NCBI RefSeq assembly: GCF_009711465.1
Contig: NZ_SMME01000872.1
Coordinates: 1-64,000, forward strand
Reading direction: 5' to 3'
Length of the DNA: 64,000 bases
Origin: Parendozoicomonas verongulae
GTDB taxonomy: Bacteria > Pseudomonadota > Gammaproteobacteria > Pseudomonadales > Endozoicomonadaceae
The position numbers and the translations under genes were made by a program. Positions 55,486-64,000 of the stretch are shown one piece after another. A model generated the notes under the pieces. It did no database searches. It had not been told where the DNA came from and saw nothing but the letters and a program-made list of their open reading frames with translations. Each line of letters begins with the position of its first letter. Positions within the stretch are counted from its first letter, which is position 1.

Positions 55486-57231
55486 ATGTCAGATTTACAA
55501 CAAGCAATAGACCTGGAAACCGTTGATACGCTGAAAAAGCGTTATTTCACTTACTTTGGTGTTAAACCAAAGCAAATTCGTAAGGCTTTTCTGATAGAAG
55601 CGTTGCGTGAAGGGCTTTCTGACCCGATCTTGTTGAAGCCCTATCTGAAAAAACTCCCGAAATTGGAGATGATATTCATAAGAGAGTCTGTTTTTCATTA
55701 CAACGGGCATATTGAAAAGCCTCGCTTTGAAGCGAAGTATGGTGAGTTTCCTGAAGGCACCAGAAAAAATGGCCTTCTCTACTTCTACGGAGCAGGGTTA
55801 TCTGAATCGGTTGAACCCTTTTTCTACCCTCAGGGTGACCGGTACGGATCACCAAAAATACCGGATGGTTTGTTGTCAATTCTGCAATCGCTGATTGATC
55901 CGCCGGAACCGGACATGCTCAAATCCTGCACTTTGCCTGATCCTTTGCCGGATCATTACAAGGTTTTTCAACGTGAACGCCTGGCGCCAAGTGAACTGCA
56001 ATCATTGCTTGTTTTACTTCAGGACAAACAAATCAAAGTTAGTGATAAAACCGGAGTAGCTTCTCTGGCCACGCTAAAGAAAGTGTCTCAGGACACTCAT
56101 GAATACTATGAAAAGACATCCTGTGATGAAGCCAAAGGCATGGATCTTATGGTGTCTTATGGTTGGCTCAGGTTATTAGAGAACAGTAAGTTCAGCAAGT
56201 GCTCAAAAACGACACTGCTTCTGGCAGAGAACACTGGAAAAAACTCAGCGGAAACGGTGAAGGAAATTTGGGAGCAGTGGGTAACCAGAAGCTCCGATGA
56301 TGAATTTCGTCGTATTAACACCATCAAAGGACAAACCGGGAAAGGGAAGCGTTTTTTTTCTGATGTTAAGGGCAGAAGGCAGGAAATTATTACTTATCTA
56401 AAGGGGTGTCGAGTAGGGGCGTGGTATGCCTTCGAAGACTTCTCCAAGTTTATGTTCACGACAGGCTCTAAGCTCGAAATTACTGCAGAGCCGGACTACC
56501 TGTATATCTATGATTCCAGTTATGGAGAATTTTATAACGCTCCCTGGGATTTACTGGAAGCTCGCTACATACGCTGTTTTCTGGTGGAGTATGCTGCCAC
56601 ATTAGGCCTGATTGATGTGGTGATGGCTCCGCCAAACAGTGACAACTGCTATTACGACGACTTTGGGGATATGGAATGTCTGAGCCGTTACGATGGCTTG
56701 CGTTTTTTCCGACTGACCTCTCTGGGGGCATACGCACTGGATTTGTCTGGCAGCTATCAGGCAACGGAAGCAGAGTCGACAGAAACAACACTCACCATTC
56801 AGCGGCAGGGCCGTGTTGTTTTTGAGCAAACCCCAACGCCTTGGGAGCAGCGTTTTCTGTCGCTCTACGCCGATAACATCAAAGAGAACACATGGAAACT
56901 ATCCCGGAAAAAAATCAGTGAGGTTATTCAGGTAGGCGGCAGCATCGATGAGTTAAGAACATTCTTACTCATGCGAGAAAATCAACCTTTTCTGCCAGAA
57001 GACTGTGAGAGCCTTCTGAAACAGGCTGAAGCTAACCGAGATGCAGTTAAACTTCACAGCGAAGCGCTTGTTATGACGTGTAAAACCCCGGAGATTGCTG
57101 ACCTGATCGTAAACGACAAAGTGTTATCCAAATGGTGTCAGCGTCTGGGCAAACTTCAGGTTGTTATACCAAAAAACAAAGAAAAGAAATTCAGGGATAG
57201 CCTTAATGCTATGGGCGTTGGATGTTCCTGA
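55486..57231 (+). CDS. Protein resembling the XPB/Ssl2 helicase-associated N-terminal domain, no motor
   Basis: The 581-residue product has no Walker motifs. Residues 300-581 resemble the helicase-associated (Helicase_C_3 / XPB-N) module of bacterial XPB-like proteins: a winged-helix-like middle with LRFFRLTSLGAYAL, a strand RRVVFEQTPTPWEQRFL-like region, then the LSRKKISEVIQVGGSIDELRTFL helix pair and a C-terminal TCKTPEIADLIVNDKVL...GLGKLQVVIP segment (residues approximate). The first 300 residues are helical and unassigned. DNA binding is plausible but unproven. It follows a DUF3024 gene inside the segment splitting the pil genes. The family link is by recall and could be wrong. Confidence 0.5.
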   Translation: MSDLQQAIDLETVDTLKKRYFTYFGVKPKQIRKAFLIEALREGLSDPILLKPYLKKLPKLEMIFIRESVFHYNGHIEKPRFEAKYGEFPEGTRKNGLLYFYGAGLSESVEPFFYPQGDRYGSPKIPDGLLSILQSLIDPPEPDMLKSCTLPDPLPDHYKVFQRERLAPSELQSLLVLLQDKQIKVSDKTGVASLATLKKVSQDTHEYYEKTSCDEAKGMDLMVSYGWLRLLENSKFSKCSKTTLLLAENTGKNSAETVKEIWEQWVTRSSDDEFRRINTIKGQTGKGKRFFSDVKGRRQEIITYLKGCRVGAWYAFEDFSKFMFTTGSKLEITAEPDYLYIYDSSYGEFYNAPWDLLEARYIRCFLVEYAATLGLIDVVMAPPNSDNCYYDDFGDMECLSRYDGLRFFRLTSLGAYALDLSGSYQATEAESTETTLTIQRQGRVVFEQTPTPWEQRFLSLYADNIKENTWKLSRKKISEVIQVGGSIDELRTFLLMRENQPFLPEDCESLLKQAEANRDAVKLHSEALVMTCKTPEIADLIVNDKVLSKWCQRLGKLQVVIPKNKEKKFRDSLNAMGVGCS

Positions 57232-57914
57232 TAGCTTCCTGTACACGGTTGAGGAAAAGGCTTGTTTTGGGCTATGTTCCCACCGTTGATTGGTAGACTG
57301 TAACCCAGTAAACATGTGGGTCTGCGGAAGGGATATATTTGTGTGTCACGAACAACACCAACAAGTAAACCCTTTGATATAGAAGTGTTGCATTATGCAA
57401 CCGGGTTAGTTGCCTTTTCAGGTATTGTCACCAGTCAGTGGCGGGAACATAGTCACGCTGAACGCATATAAAAAGACTTTTGTTGATCCCTCAGTTTATG
57501 GCCATCAATTCTTCTGTCAGGCTCTGTCCGCATTCTTGATGTGATAAGAAGAATAAGTACCCTGACCATTGATTTCGCATAGTCTGGCGGCGTCTTTTTT
57601 CGCCCTTGCTGCGTCACAACTCTTGTCACGTAGCGGGCTACGCCCCCGACGTTGTTCCTTGAAGTGCGAAAAAATTCACTCGCCACCATTATGCGAAAGC
57701 AATGGTCCGGGTACTTAGCCTGATACTGGCCATTTTGAGGTCCTCTACTGGCATCGATGTTTACAAGATGATGGTCACGGATAAATAGAGTTGTGTGCCT
57801 TTCTCAAGCTTCAGATGAAATTACAACAGCCATAGGAAAAACAGTTCAGGATTTCTATGTGTTAATAGTTTAATTCATATGTCAATAGTTTTAATACCTT
57901 TCTACAAAGCTGTT
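57232..57914. other. 683-base region without a gene, holding an inverted-repeat element
   Basis: Between the XPB-like gene and pilC (convergent) there is no credible coding frame; a 78-codon minus-strand frame (57453-57689) runs through the repeat element and looks incidental. 57232-57550 and 57720-57914 show no structure that I can name. Confidence 0.6.
57554..57717. mobile_element. 164-bp MITE-like element with long terminal inverted repeats
   Basis: The ends TAAGTACCCTGACCATTGATTTCGCATA... and ...TATGCGAAAGCAATGGTCCGGGTACTTA are inverted copies over about 37 bases with a few mismatches. TA at each outer end could be a target duplication. The middle has a smaller palindrome CGTAGC-G-GCTACG near 57630-57645 and no transposase. 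The right end recurs at 3996-4027. Confidence 0.7.
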
Positions 57915-59132
57915 TTAAACCACAGAACCCAACTGGAAGATCGGCAGGTACATCGCAACAATCAAACCACCAACCAGTGTACCCAGAACCACCATAATCA
58001 TCGGCTCCATCAGGCTGGTGAGGCCGTCAACCATATTATCCACTTCGTCTTCGTAGTAGTTGGCGACTTTGTCCAGCATCTCATCCAGAGCACCGGATTC
58101 TTCACCAATGCCAACCATCTGCACTGCCAGAGACGGGAATACATTTGTGTTGCGCATGGAAAACTGAAGCTGTTGACCGGTGGATATATCCTCTTTGATT
58201 TTTATAGCCGCCTCTCTATATAGCACGTTACCAGCGGCGCCAGCTACGGAGTCGAGAGCTTCAACCAGTGGTACACCGGCGGCGAAGGTGGTTGAGAGTG
58301 TTCGTGCGAAACGGGCGATGGCCGACTTGTCGATAATCTGGCCGATAACCGGAACCTTCAATATAAACAGGTCCATCTTGTTTCGGGCTTTTTGTGATCT
58401 CTCCAGCAGCTTTCTGAAGACGAATATAAAGATGGCAAAGCCGAAGATCACGATATACCACCATTCCTGCATCACCTCTGAGATGTTGATGACCATCTGA
58501 GTAAAGGCTGGCAGTTCGGCTCCAAACCCGGCAAATACCTCCTCAAACTGGGGTACAACCTTAACCAGCAGAATACCGGTAACAATGAAGGCCACAGCCA
58601 TAACTGCAATGGGGTAGTTCATGGCCTTCTTGATTTTGGCTTTTAAAGCTTCGCTTTTTTCCTTGTAAGTTGCGATTCGATCCAGCAGAGACTCCAGCGC
58701 TCCAGACTGTTCACCGGAATGTACAAGGTTACAGTAGAGTTCATCAAAGTATTTAGGGTGTTTTCTAAGGGAGTCGGCGAGATTGGTACCGCCTGCTACA
58801 TCATTTTTGATCTGTCCCAACAAATCCTTCATTGCTGGCTTTTCCATACCCTCAGCAGTGATGTCAAAGGCCTGCAACATGGGGACGCCCGCTTTGGTCA
58901 TTGTCGCGAGCTGCCGGGTAAACAGGGCGATGTCCATGGGCTTGATCTTCTTGCCCCTACCTCCAATATTGATGCTCTTTTTGCGCACCTTAGTAGGGCT
59001 AATCCCCTGCTTTCTCAGCTCAGCCTTGGCCAGCGCCAGAGACTTACTCGAAAGCTCCCCTTTGGCGAGGCGACCATTTTTATCTTTTCCTTCCCAGACA
59101 AAAATCGAGGATTTGTTATTTTTATCTGCCAT
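57915..59132 (-). CDS. pilC: Type IV pilus inner-membrane platform protein
   Basis: PilC/GspF-family membrane protein that couples the pilus ATPases to pilin assembly. The 405-residue protein has two homologous T2SF domains: FTRQLATMTKAGVPMLQAFDI with AMNYPIAVMAVAF, then FARTLSTTFAAGVPLVEALDSVA with GEESGALDEMLDKVA, and a C-terminal membrane helix. ATG at 59132 (MADKNNKSS) gives the usual N-terminus. pilB is not upstream, where apaH ends instead, and pilD is about 6.2 kb downstream, so the usual pilBCD order is broken on both sides. Confidence 0.96.
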   Translation of the reverse strand: MADKNNKSSIFVWEGKDKNGRLAKGELSSKSLALAKAELRKQGISPTKVRKKSINIGGRGKKIKPMDIALFTRQLATMTKAGVPMLQAFDITAEGMEKPAMKDLLGQIKNDVAGGTNLADSLRKHPKYFDELYCNLVHSGEQSGALESLLDRIATYKEKSEALKAKIKKAMNYPIAVMAVAFIVTGILLVKVVPQFEEVFAGFGAELPAFTQMVINISEVMQEWWYIVIFGFAIFIFVFRKLLERSQKARNKMDLFILKVPVIGQIIDKSAIARFARTLSTTFAAGVPLVEALDSVAGAAGNVLYREAAIKIKEDISTGQQLQFSMRNTNVFPSLAVQMVGIGEESGALDEMLDKVANYYEDEVDNMVDGLTSLMEPMIMVVLGTLVGGLIVAMYLPIFQLGSVV

Positions 59133-59269
59133 TTGATAAGCGGTCCTTAAATGCTCCGACCCTGGGCCCGGCCGCATTAAATCTTTATATTTCTTTGAAG
59201 CGCATACCGATTCTTGTTGTTGGTAAACCGGACTGGCTGAGTGGTTATTTCCTCAGATAGTACTGGGAA

Positions 59270-60076
59270 TTACCCGTCAGCGTCCACCGAAAACCTGACC
59301 CGGTCTTTGATGCGCATCACAGTCAGACAACCTCCCCACACACAACCGGTATCAAGAGCTTCATATCCCGATTTGAAAACGCGGCCTTCCAAAGCTGCCC
59401 AGTGCCCAAATATCACTGTAGTCTTTTTTGAGTGTTTGTGGTTGTGAAGAAACCATGGTGCAAAACCGGAAGGCGGTGTATTGCCTTTGGAATCCAGTTC
59501 AAGCATGCCCTTGGCGTTGCAAAAACGCATGCGAGTAAAGTAGTTGGCAATGATGCGCAGACGATCAATGCCCTCCAGCTCTTTCGACCAGGTCGCAGGC
59601 TCGTTACCGTACATATTGTGGAAAAAGGCATCGCTGTCTGGCCCTTGAATGGCAGCCTCCAGCTCTGCGGCGTGCTTCAGACATTTCTTTTCACTCCAGA
59701 TAGGAGGGATGCCAGCGTGAACCATAATGCAGGATTTCTTTTCGCTGTAATGTACAAGAGGACGATGCTTGAGCCAGTGAAGCAGTTCGTCACGGTCGGG
59801 AGCGTTGAGAACATCTTCAATGGTATCATTGCGTTTAGGGTTGCGTGCACCCGCAGCAATGGCGAGCAGATGAAGATCGTGGTTGCCGAGAACAGCAATA
59901 CACTGTTTTCCCAGACCTCTCAGGTAGCGGAGTGTGGCAAGGTTTTCGGGGCCACGGTTCACCAGGTCTCCGGCCACCCAGAGTTTGTCCTTGCTTTCGT
60001 CGAAGGACACCTTGTCCAGAAGCTTGCGAAGGGTGCTATAGCATCCCTGAATATCACCAACCGCGTATGTGGTCAT
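59270..60076 (-). CDS. apaH: Symmetrical bis(5'-nucleosyl)-tetraphosphatase
   Basis: Hydrolyses Ap4A to two ADP, controlling stress dinucleotides and RNA caps. The 268-residue product has the metallophosphatase motifs GDIQGC (7-12), GDLVNRGP, GNHD and VHAG with FGHWA near the C-terminus. Last gene of the lptD-surA-pdxA-rsmA-apaG-apaH operon, 29 bases after apaG. Confidence 0.96.
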   Translation of the reverse strand: MTTYAVGDIQGCYSTLRKLLDKVSFDESKDKLWVAGDLVNRGPENLATLRYLRGLGKQCIAVLGNHDLHLLAIAAGARNPKRNDTIEDVLNAPDRDELLHWLKHRPLVHYSEKKSCIMVHAGIPPIWSEKKCLKHAAELEAAIQGPDSDAFFHNMYGNEPATWSKELEGIDRLRIIANYFTRMRFCNAKGMLELDSKGNTPPSGFAPWFLHNHKHSKKTTVIFGHWAALEGRVFKSGYEALDTGCVWGGCLTVMRIKDRVRFSVDADG

Positions 60077-60105
60077 TAAAATTCAAATTGTGAGATGAGA
60101 ACGTA

Positions 60106-60483
60106 TTAGTTAATAGCAGCAGGAACCCGCAGGCTGAAAAGGGGGATGTGTGCATCAAAAAACTCCCCGGTATCTTCCAGCATTTGATAGGAACCGTGCA
60201 TGCAGCCAACTGGTGTATCAAGAATACAGCCACTGCTGTAAGAGTAGCTGGAGCCGGGCAGGATATAGGGCTGCTGCCCAACAACACCATCGCCCTGAAC
60301 CTCCTGCTGTTTCTGGTCACCATCAACGATGTACCAGTGTCGGGTTAGCAGCTTCGCGCCATAATCACCTTTGTTGGTAATTGTGATGTGGTAAGCAAAA
60401 GCAAATTGCTTTTTAGCAGCGTTGGAACGATCAGGCAGAAACTCGGTTTCTACCCGAACATCTATCAGGCGATGGCTTTCCAA
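60106..60483 (-). CDS. apaG: ApaG-domain protein
   Basis: A 125-residue single-domain beta-sandwich protein with the conserved FAYHITITNKG, LLTRHWYIVDGDQ, QEVQGDGVVGQQP and SGCILDTPVGCMHGSYQM. Function in bacteria is undefined; mutants affect cation and pyrophosphate-related traits in some species. Sits 15 bases after rsmA. Confidence 0.95.
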   Translation of the reverse strand: MESHRLIDVRVETEFLPDRSNAAKKQFAFAYHITITNKGDYGAKLLTRHWYIVDGDQKQQEVQGDGVVGQQPYILPGSSYSYSSGCILDTPVGCMHGSYQMLEDTGEFFDAHIPLFSLRVPAAIN

Positions 60484-60498
60484 GGGCAGCCCCTGTTG

Positions 60499-61329
60499 TC
60501 AGCTGTGTTTGTCAGCCAGATAATCGGCAATTTTCACAAAGGACTCAAGAGGCAGACGCTCTGGACGCAGGCTTGGGTCAATATCCAGCTCAGAGAGCTC
60601 ATCCCCGGTAATCAGCTGCTTAAGGCCATTACGAATGGTTTTTCGACGCATAGCAAAAGCTGATTTCACCACGCGATCCAGTAAACGATGATCCTTACAG
60701 GGGTGGGGCAGCTCTTTATAAGGTGTCAGGCGCACAATGGCAGAGTCCACCTTGGGGGGCGGGTTGAATGCACCAGGGCCAACGTGGAAAACGTAATCCA
60801 CTTTGCAGAAATATTGCACCATTACGCTGAGGCGGCCGTAATTGTTCTCACCAGCACCAGCAGCCATGCGATCTACCACTTCCTTCTGCAGCATAAAGTG
60901 CATGTCTTCTACGATGTCGGCAAAGGACACCAGATGGAAGATCAATGGTGTGGAAATGTTGTAGGGCAGGTTGCCGACAATGCGCAGCTGTTCATCACTT
61001 TCTCGAAGGCTGGCGAAGTCGAAGTTCAGAGCATCTGCTTCGTGAATGGTGAAGTTCTCGTTCAGACCAAACTGAAGTTTCAGGAACGGGATCAGGTCAC
61101 GATCCAGCTCCACTACATCCATCTTCTGTGCGGTGGCCTGAAGCTGGTTGGTGAGGGCACCCTGACCCGGACCAATCTCTACAAGGTGATCGTTTGTGCG
61201 AGGGCCAATGGCTCGGATAATACGATCAATAACGCCCGGATCATGGAGGAAGTTCTGGCCAAAACGCTTTCGCGCTTTATGAGGAATGGCCGGTTTATCA
61301 ATAGAAGTGCTGATAGTCGTGTTACTCAT
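60499..61329 (-). CDS. rsmA: 16S rRNA adenine dimethyltransferase
   Basis: RsmA (KsgA) dimethylates two adjacent adenines in helix 45 of 16S rRNA late in 30S assembly. The 276-residue protein has RKRFGQNFLHD at the N-terminus, the SAM loop EIGPGQGALT, and the catalytic NLPYNIS. ATG at 61329 follows pdxA by 16 bases, in the standard operon order. Confidence 0.97.
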   Translation of the reverse strand: MSNTTISTSIDKPAIPHKARKRFGQNFLHDPGVIDRIIRAIGPRTNDHLVEIGPGQGALTNQLQATAQKMDVVELDRDLIPFLKLQFGLNENFTIHEADALNFDFASLRESDEQLRIVGNLPYNISTPLIFHLVSFADIVEDMHFMLQKEVVDRMAAGAGENNYGRLSVMVQYFCKVDYVFHVGPGAFNPPPKVDSAIVRLTPYKELPHPCKDHRLLDRVVKSAFAMRRKTIRNGLKQLITGDELSELDIDPSLRPERLPLESFVKIADYLADKHS

Positions 61330-61345
61330 GGGTCATAGAGTATGA

Positions 61346-62344
61346 TCAAGGCAACTGAGCGCTGATCATATCAAGGGCATAGACAATGGCAGTGTTCAGG
61401 CTACCTTCATGGGCCAGCCCGGTACCTGCGAGATCAAGGGCAGTTCCATGATCTACTGAAGTGCGGATTATAGGCAAACCGAGTGTGATATTCACGGCTT
61501 CTCCAAAACCTTTGAATTTCAGTACCGGCAAACCCTGATCGTGATACATAGCCAGTACGGCATCCGCGTGCTCCAGCCTGCCGGGGTTGAAAATAGTATC
61601 CGCAGGCAGTGGCTCAGAAAGGTTCATACCCTGTCCCCGCAGCCTGGCCAGTGCAGGTTCAATGATGTCAATCTCTTCCCGCCCTAAATGACCATCTTCA
61701 CCTGCATGAGGGTTCAGGCCACACACCAGTATCCGGGGTTCTGAAATGCCAAATTTGGTTTTCAAATCAGTATGGAGAATCGTAATCACATCGTTCAGTA
61801 ACTCACTGGTAATGGCCGCAGGTACCTGGGAAAGTGGCAGATGAGTGGTTGCCAGTGCAACTCGCAGCCCCTCTGTGGCCAGCATCATCACAACCTGCGG
61901 TGTATGGGTGAGTTCTGCGAGAAATTCCGTGTGGCCGGAAAAAGCAACACCACTCTCATTGATAACGCCTTTATGCACGGGAGCGGTCACCATGGCATCA
62001 AATAAACCATCTTCACAGCCTTTTGCAGCCATGGTGAGTATATCCAGTACATAGCTGGCATTGCGTGGATCCAGTTGTCCGGGAGTAACGTCCTGCTGCA
62101 GTTTACAGGGGTACACCAACAGCTCGTTCGACTTCGCTGGAACAGGAGATTTTTCCGGGCTGAATAGCTTTATGGAAACATCAAGGCTGAGCTGTTTAGC
62201 CCGGGCATGGAGAAGGTCAGGGTCGGCAATGACGACGATCTCTGCTCTATGGCTATGGGTAGCCTGCATCAAGCAGAGATCGGGGCCAATACCGGCTGGC
62301 TCGCCAGAGGTGATAACGAGCCGTGGAATCCGGTTTTGTGACAT
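61346..62344 (-). CDS. pdxA: 4-hydroxythreonine-4-phosphate dehydrogenase
   Basis: Oxidises 4-phosphohydroxythreonine in de novo pyridoxal phosphate synthesis. The 332 residues include [14 protein letters not shown], metal-binding His in [12 protein letters not shown] and [25 protein letters not shown], and [11 protein letters not shown]. It lies 20 bases after surA and before rsmA. Confidence 0.96.
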   Translation of the reverse strand: MSQNRIPRLVITSGEPAGIGPDLCLMQATHSHRAEIVVIADPDLLHARAKQLSLDVSIKLFSPEKSPVPAKSNELLVYPCKLQQDVTPGQLDPRNASYVLDILTMAAKGCEDGLFDAMVTAPVHKGVINESGVAFSGHTEFLAELTHTPQVVMMLATEGLRVALATTHLPLSQVPAAITSELLNDVITILHTDLKTKFGISEPRILVCGLNPHAGEDGHLGREEIDIIEPALARLRGQGMNLSEPLPADTIFNPGRLEHADAVLAMYHDQGLPVLKFKGFGEAVNITLGLPIIRTSVDHGTALDLAGTGLAHEGSLNTAIVYALDMISAQLP

Positions 62345-62364
62345 ACGGGGTGTAGTTTTGAGCG

Positions 62365-63669
62365 TTAGAGTTTAATTTCTACGTAAGCCTGATCGCGCAG
62401 TTCGCGTAGCCAGACCTGAAGTTCTTCCTGAAACTTGCGCTGGCCAAGAATCTCACGAATCTGTGCGGCGCGTACTTTATCGCTGATATCTTCTTTGCGC
62501 TTACCTTCTACCTCAAGAATATGCCAGCCGAAGCGGCTCTTGAAGGGCTCACTAACCACATTCAGTGACGATGACAGCATCTTCTCGCGGAAGGCTGGAA
62601 CCATATCCTGTGGGTTTGACCATCCCAGCTCTCCACCGTTCAGGGCCGATCCCGTGTCATCAGAGTAGGCCTTGGCCAGCTCGGCAAAATCTGCACCTTT
62701 CTCGAGACGGCTGTAAAGGTTACGGGCCAGCTCCTGGGCCTCCAGATCGCTGCGCACTTCATTGGGCTTGATCAGAATATGACGGGCTTTCACCTGCTCC
62801 TGTAGAGTTTGCTCATTACCACGGGTATCTGTCAGCTTGATAATGTGGAATCCGCTGGGGTTACGGATAGGGCGGGACACTTCACCCTTCTTCAGGTCAA
62901 CGGCTACTTCGGCAAACAGGGTGGGGAGCTGATCGGCTTTTCTCCAGCCGATGTCGCCACCCTCCAGCGCATTCTGGCTCTGGGATTGGGAGACGGCTGT
63001 CTGGGCGAAGTCAGCTCCGTTTTTCAGCTGCTCATAAATGCTTTCGGCCTTTTTACGGGCTTTGGCAATCTGATCAGGCGTTGCACCTTCTGGCAGAGAT
63101 ACAAGAATGTGGCCAAGACGGTACTCAATAGCCAACTGCTGACGACCCTCTTCGGACTTACGGAAGTTTTCCACCTCCCGGTCGGTCACATGAATACGCT
63201 CCATCACCCGGCGCTGGCGCACACGGTTGATAAGCATTTCACGACGAATCTGCTCACGGGCATCACTGTAAGACAGGCCATCCTGAGCCAGTGCCTCACG
63301 GAACTGATCAAGGCTCATGCCGTTACGGCCAGCAATGCTGCGAATGGCATCGTTCAGGGAGGCATCGTCGATACGAGAGCCTGCGCGGTCGGCAATCTGC
63401 AGCTGCAGGTCTTCGATAATCAATCGCTCCAATACCTGCTGTTTGAGCACATTCTCAGGGGGCAGTGCGGTGTTGCGCTCCTGGATCTGGCGACGAACTG
63501 TTTCCAGTCGGCTGTTCAACTCGCTTTCCATGATGACATCGTTATCCACAACCGCGACAACTCTGTCCAGAGGAACAACCTTGGCCACTGCTACGTTGGC
63601 AACGGCAGATAAGCCTGCCACCGCCAGAGTGGCGGATAGCAGGGCGTTTCGAATGCTTTTCATTGTCAT
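62365..63669 (-). CDS. surA: Periplasmic chaperone / peptidyl-prolyl isomerase SurA
   Basis: Escorts outer-membrane proteins, including LptD, through the periplasm. The 434-residue precursor has a signal peptide ([24 protein letters not shown]), an N-terminal chaperone domain with [17 protein letters not shown], two parvulin domains ([15 protein letters not shown]... and [12 protein letters not shown]...[13 protein letters not shown]) and a short C-terminal helix. An ATG two codons in (63663) is an equal alternative. It follows lptD by 13 bases. Confidence 0.96.
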   Translation of the reverse strand: MTMKSIRNALLSATLAVAGLSAVANVAVAKVVPLDRVVAVVDNDVIMESELNSRLETVRRQIQERNTALPPENVLKQQVLERLIIEDLQLQIADRAGSRIDDASLNDAIRSIAGRNGMSLDQFREALAQDGLSYSDAREQIRREMLINRVRQRRVMERIHVTDREVENFRKSEEGRQQLAIEYRLGHILVSLPEGATPDQIAKARKKAESIYEQLKNGADFAQTAVSQSQSQNALEGGDIGWRKADQLPTLFAEVAVDLKKGEVSRPIRNPSGFHIIKLTDTRGNEQTLQEQVKARHILIKPNEVRSDLEAQELARNLYSRLEKGADFAELAKAYSDDTGSALNGGELGWSNPQDMVPAFREKMLSSSLNVVSEPFKSRFGWHILEVEGKRKEDISDKVRAAQIREILGQRKFQEELQVWLRELRDQAYVEIKL

Positions 63670-63682
63670 AACGTAACTTATA

Positions 63683-64000
63683 TCAGTCCTTACGGCTGCT
63701 GTATCCGGTAATTTCGTTCAGGAAGGCACCAACCCGACTACTGGTAATGTTGCCCAGACCTTTGAGTACAAACTCAAAGAAGATACCTTTATCTGTTTCA
63801 GCGGTATCAATGTCTTTGGTTGGATCAATCCAGTTACGATACATCACTCGAATCATATAACAGCAGGATTCCTGTTCAAAACCAAACGATCTTTCCATAT
63901 TGCGTTTGTTAGTCAGGTCGTGGGTGTAACGGCCCAGCACGCTCCACTGTGGAGTGAGTGGCCATACGGCACTGAAATCGACTTCTTCCAGGTTGCCGGA
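63683..64000 (-). CDS. lptD: LPS-assembly protein LptD, C-terminal part (cut by window edge)
   Basis: The last 105 codons of the outer-membrane LPS translocon barrel. The frame runs to the window edge and reads WPLTPQWSVLGRYTHD, then RSFGFEQESCCYMIRV, the conserved CC pair that forms disulfides with the N-domain, and ends GIFFEFVLKGLGNITSSR with a short tail. Order and strand match lptD-surA-pdxA. Confidence 0.95.
   Translation of the reverse strand, partial: SGNLEEVDFSAVWPLTPQWSVLGRYTHDLTNKRNMERSFGFEQESCCYMIRVMYRNWIDPTKDIDTAETDKGIFFEFVLKGLGNITSSRVGAFLNEITGYSSRKD

Noticed and set aside
57453-57689. 78-codon minus-strand frame through the inverted-repeat element
   Set aside because: Most of it is the repeat itself, so it is likely incidental.

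Overview
The window looks like a chromosomal segment of a marine, possibly host-associated gammaproteobacterium of the Oceanospirillales type; an Endozoicomonas-like organism is my best guess. The guess rests on the classical gammaproteobacterial lptD-surA-pdxA-rsmA-apaG-apaH operon, groESL next to fxsA, pilC/pilD/coaE, a complete acyclic-terpene (atu) cluster otherwise known from Pseudomonas, and several large lineage-specific secreted or cytosolic proteins that I cannot assign to families. No phage, CRISPR array, rRNA or tRNA gene was seen.

Layout. 1-5.8 kb: an edge fragment, a decayed recombinase tail, folD, a 752-residue orphan and a divergent LysR/SDR pair. 5.9-10 kb: a YqhA-type membrane protein, a TetR regulator with two copies of a probable operator, the 23S rRNA methyltransferase RlmG and a MATE exporter. 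10-19 kb: molybdenum block, with moeA, mobB and moaA on the minus strand, then a SufS-SufE fusion and a secreted HExxH peptidase, and a plus-strand moaE-modA-modB-modC operon in which the coding regions overlap; molybdate uptake and cofactor assembly are thus side by side. 19-29.4 kb: dgt, a kinase-like orphan beside what may be a relic of the dgt 3' end, a Bcr/CflA exporter, a two-domain alpha/beta hydrolase, a patatin-like protein, a putative lipoprotein and a putative secreted/membrane protein.

29.3-39.2 kb: atuABCDEF-R-G on the minus strand, in the gene order I recall for Pseudomonas aeruginosa. It would code for degradation of citronellyl/geranyl-CoA: acyl-CoA dehydrogenase (AtuD), biotin-dependent geranyl-CoA carboxylase (AtuF+AtuC), hydratase (AtuE), two SDRs and AtuA, under a TetR repressor. 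A palindrome fills the spacer of the predicted atuA promoter. 39.4-43.2 kb: hugZ behind a Fur-box-like promoter, fxsA, and groESL behind a sigma32-type and a sigma70-type promoter.

43-50 kb: a 617-residue orphan, a double 6-carboxytetrahydropterin-synthase-like protein, a membrane-anchored endonuclease/exonuclease/phosphatase protein, bioA and a dicarboxylate/amino-acid symporter. 50.2-59.2 kb: coaE and pilD are separated from pilC by about 6.2 kb holding ald, an amino-acid racemase, a 5'-truncated Dcu transporter, a DUF3024 protein, an XPB-N/helicase-C3-like protein without a motor, and a 164-bp terminal-inverted-repeat element. A 47-bp miniature of that element sits at 3981-4027. The window closes with apaH-apaG-rsmA-pdxA-surA and the 3' end of lptD.
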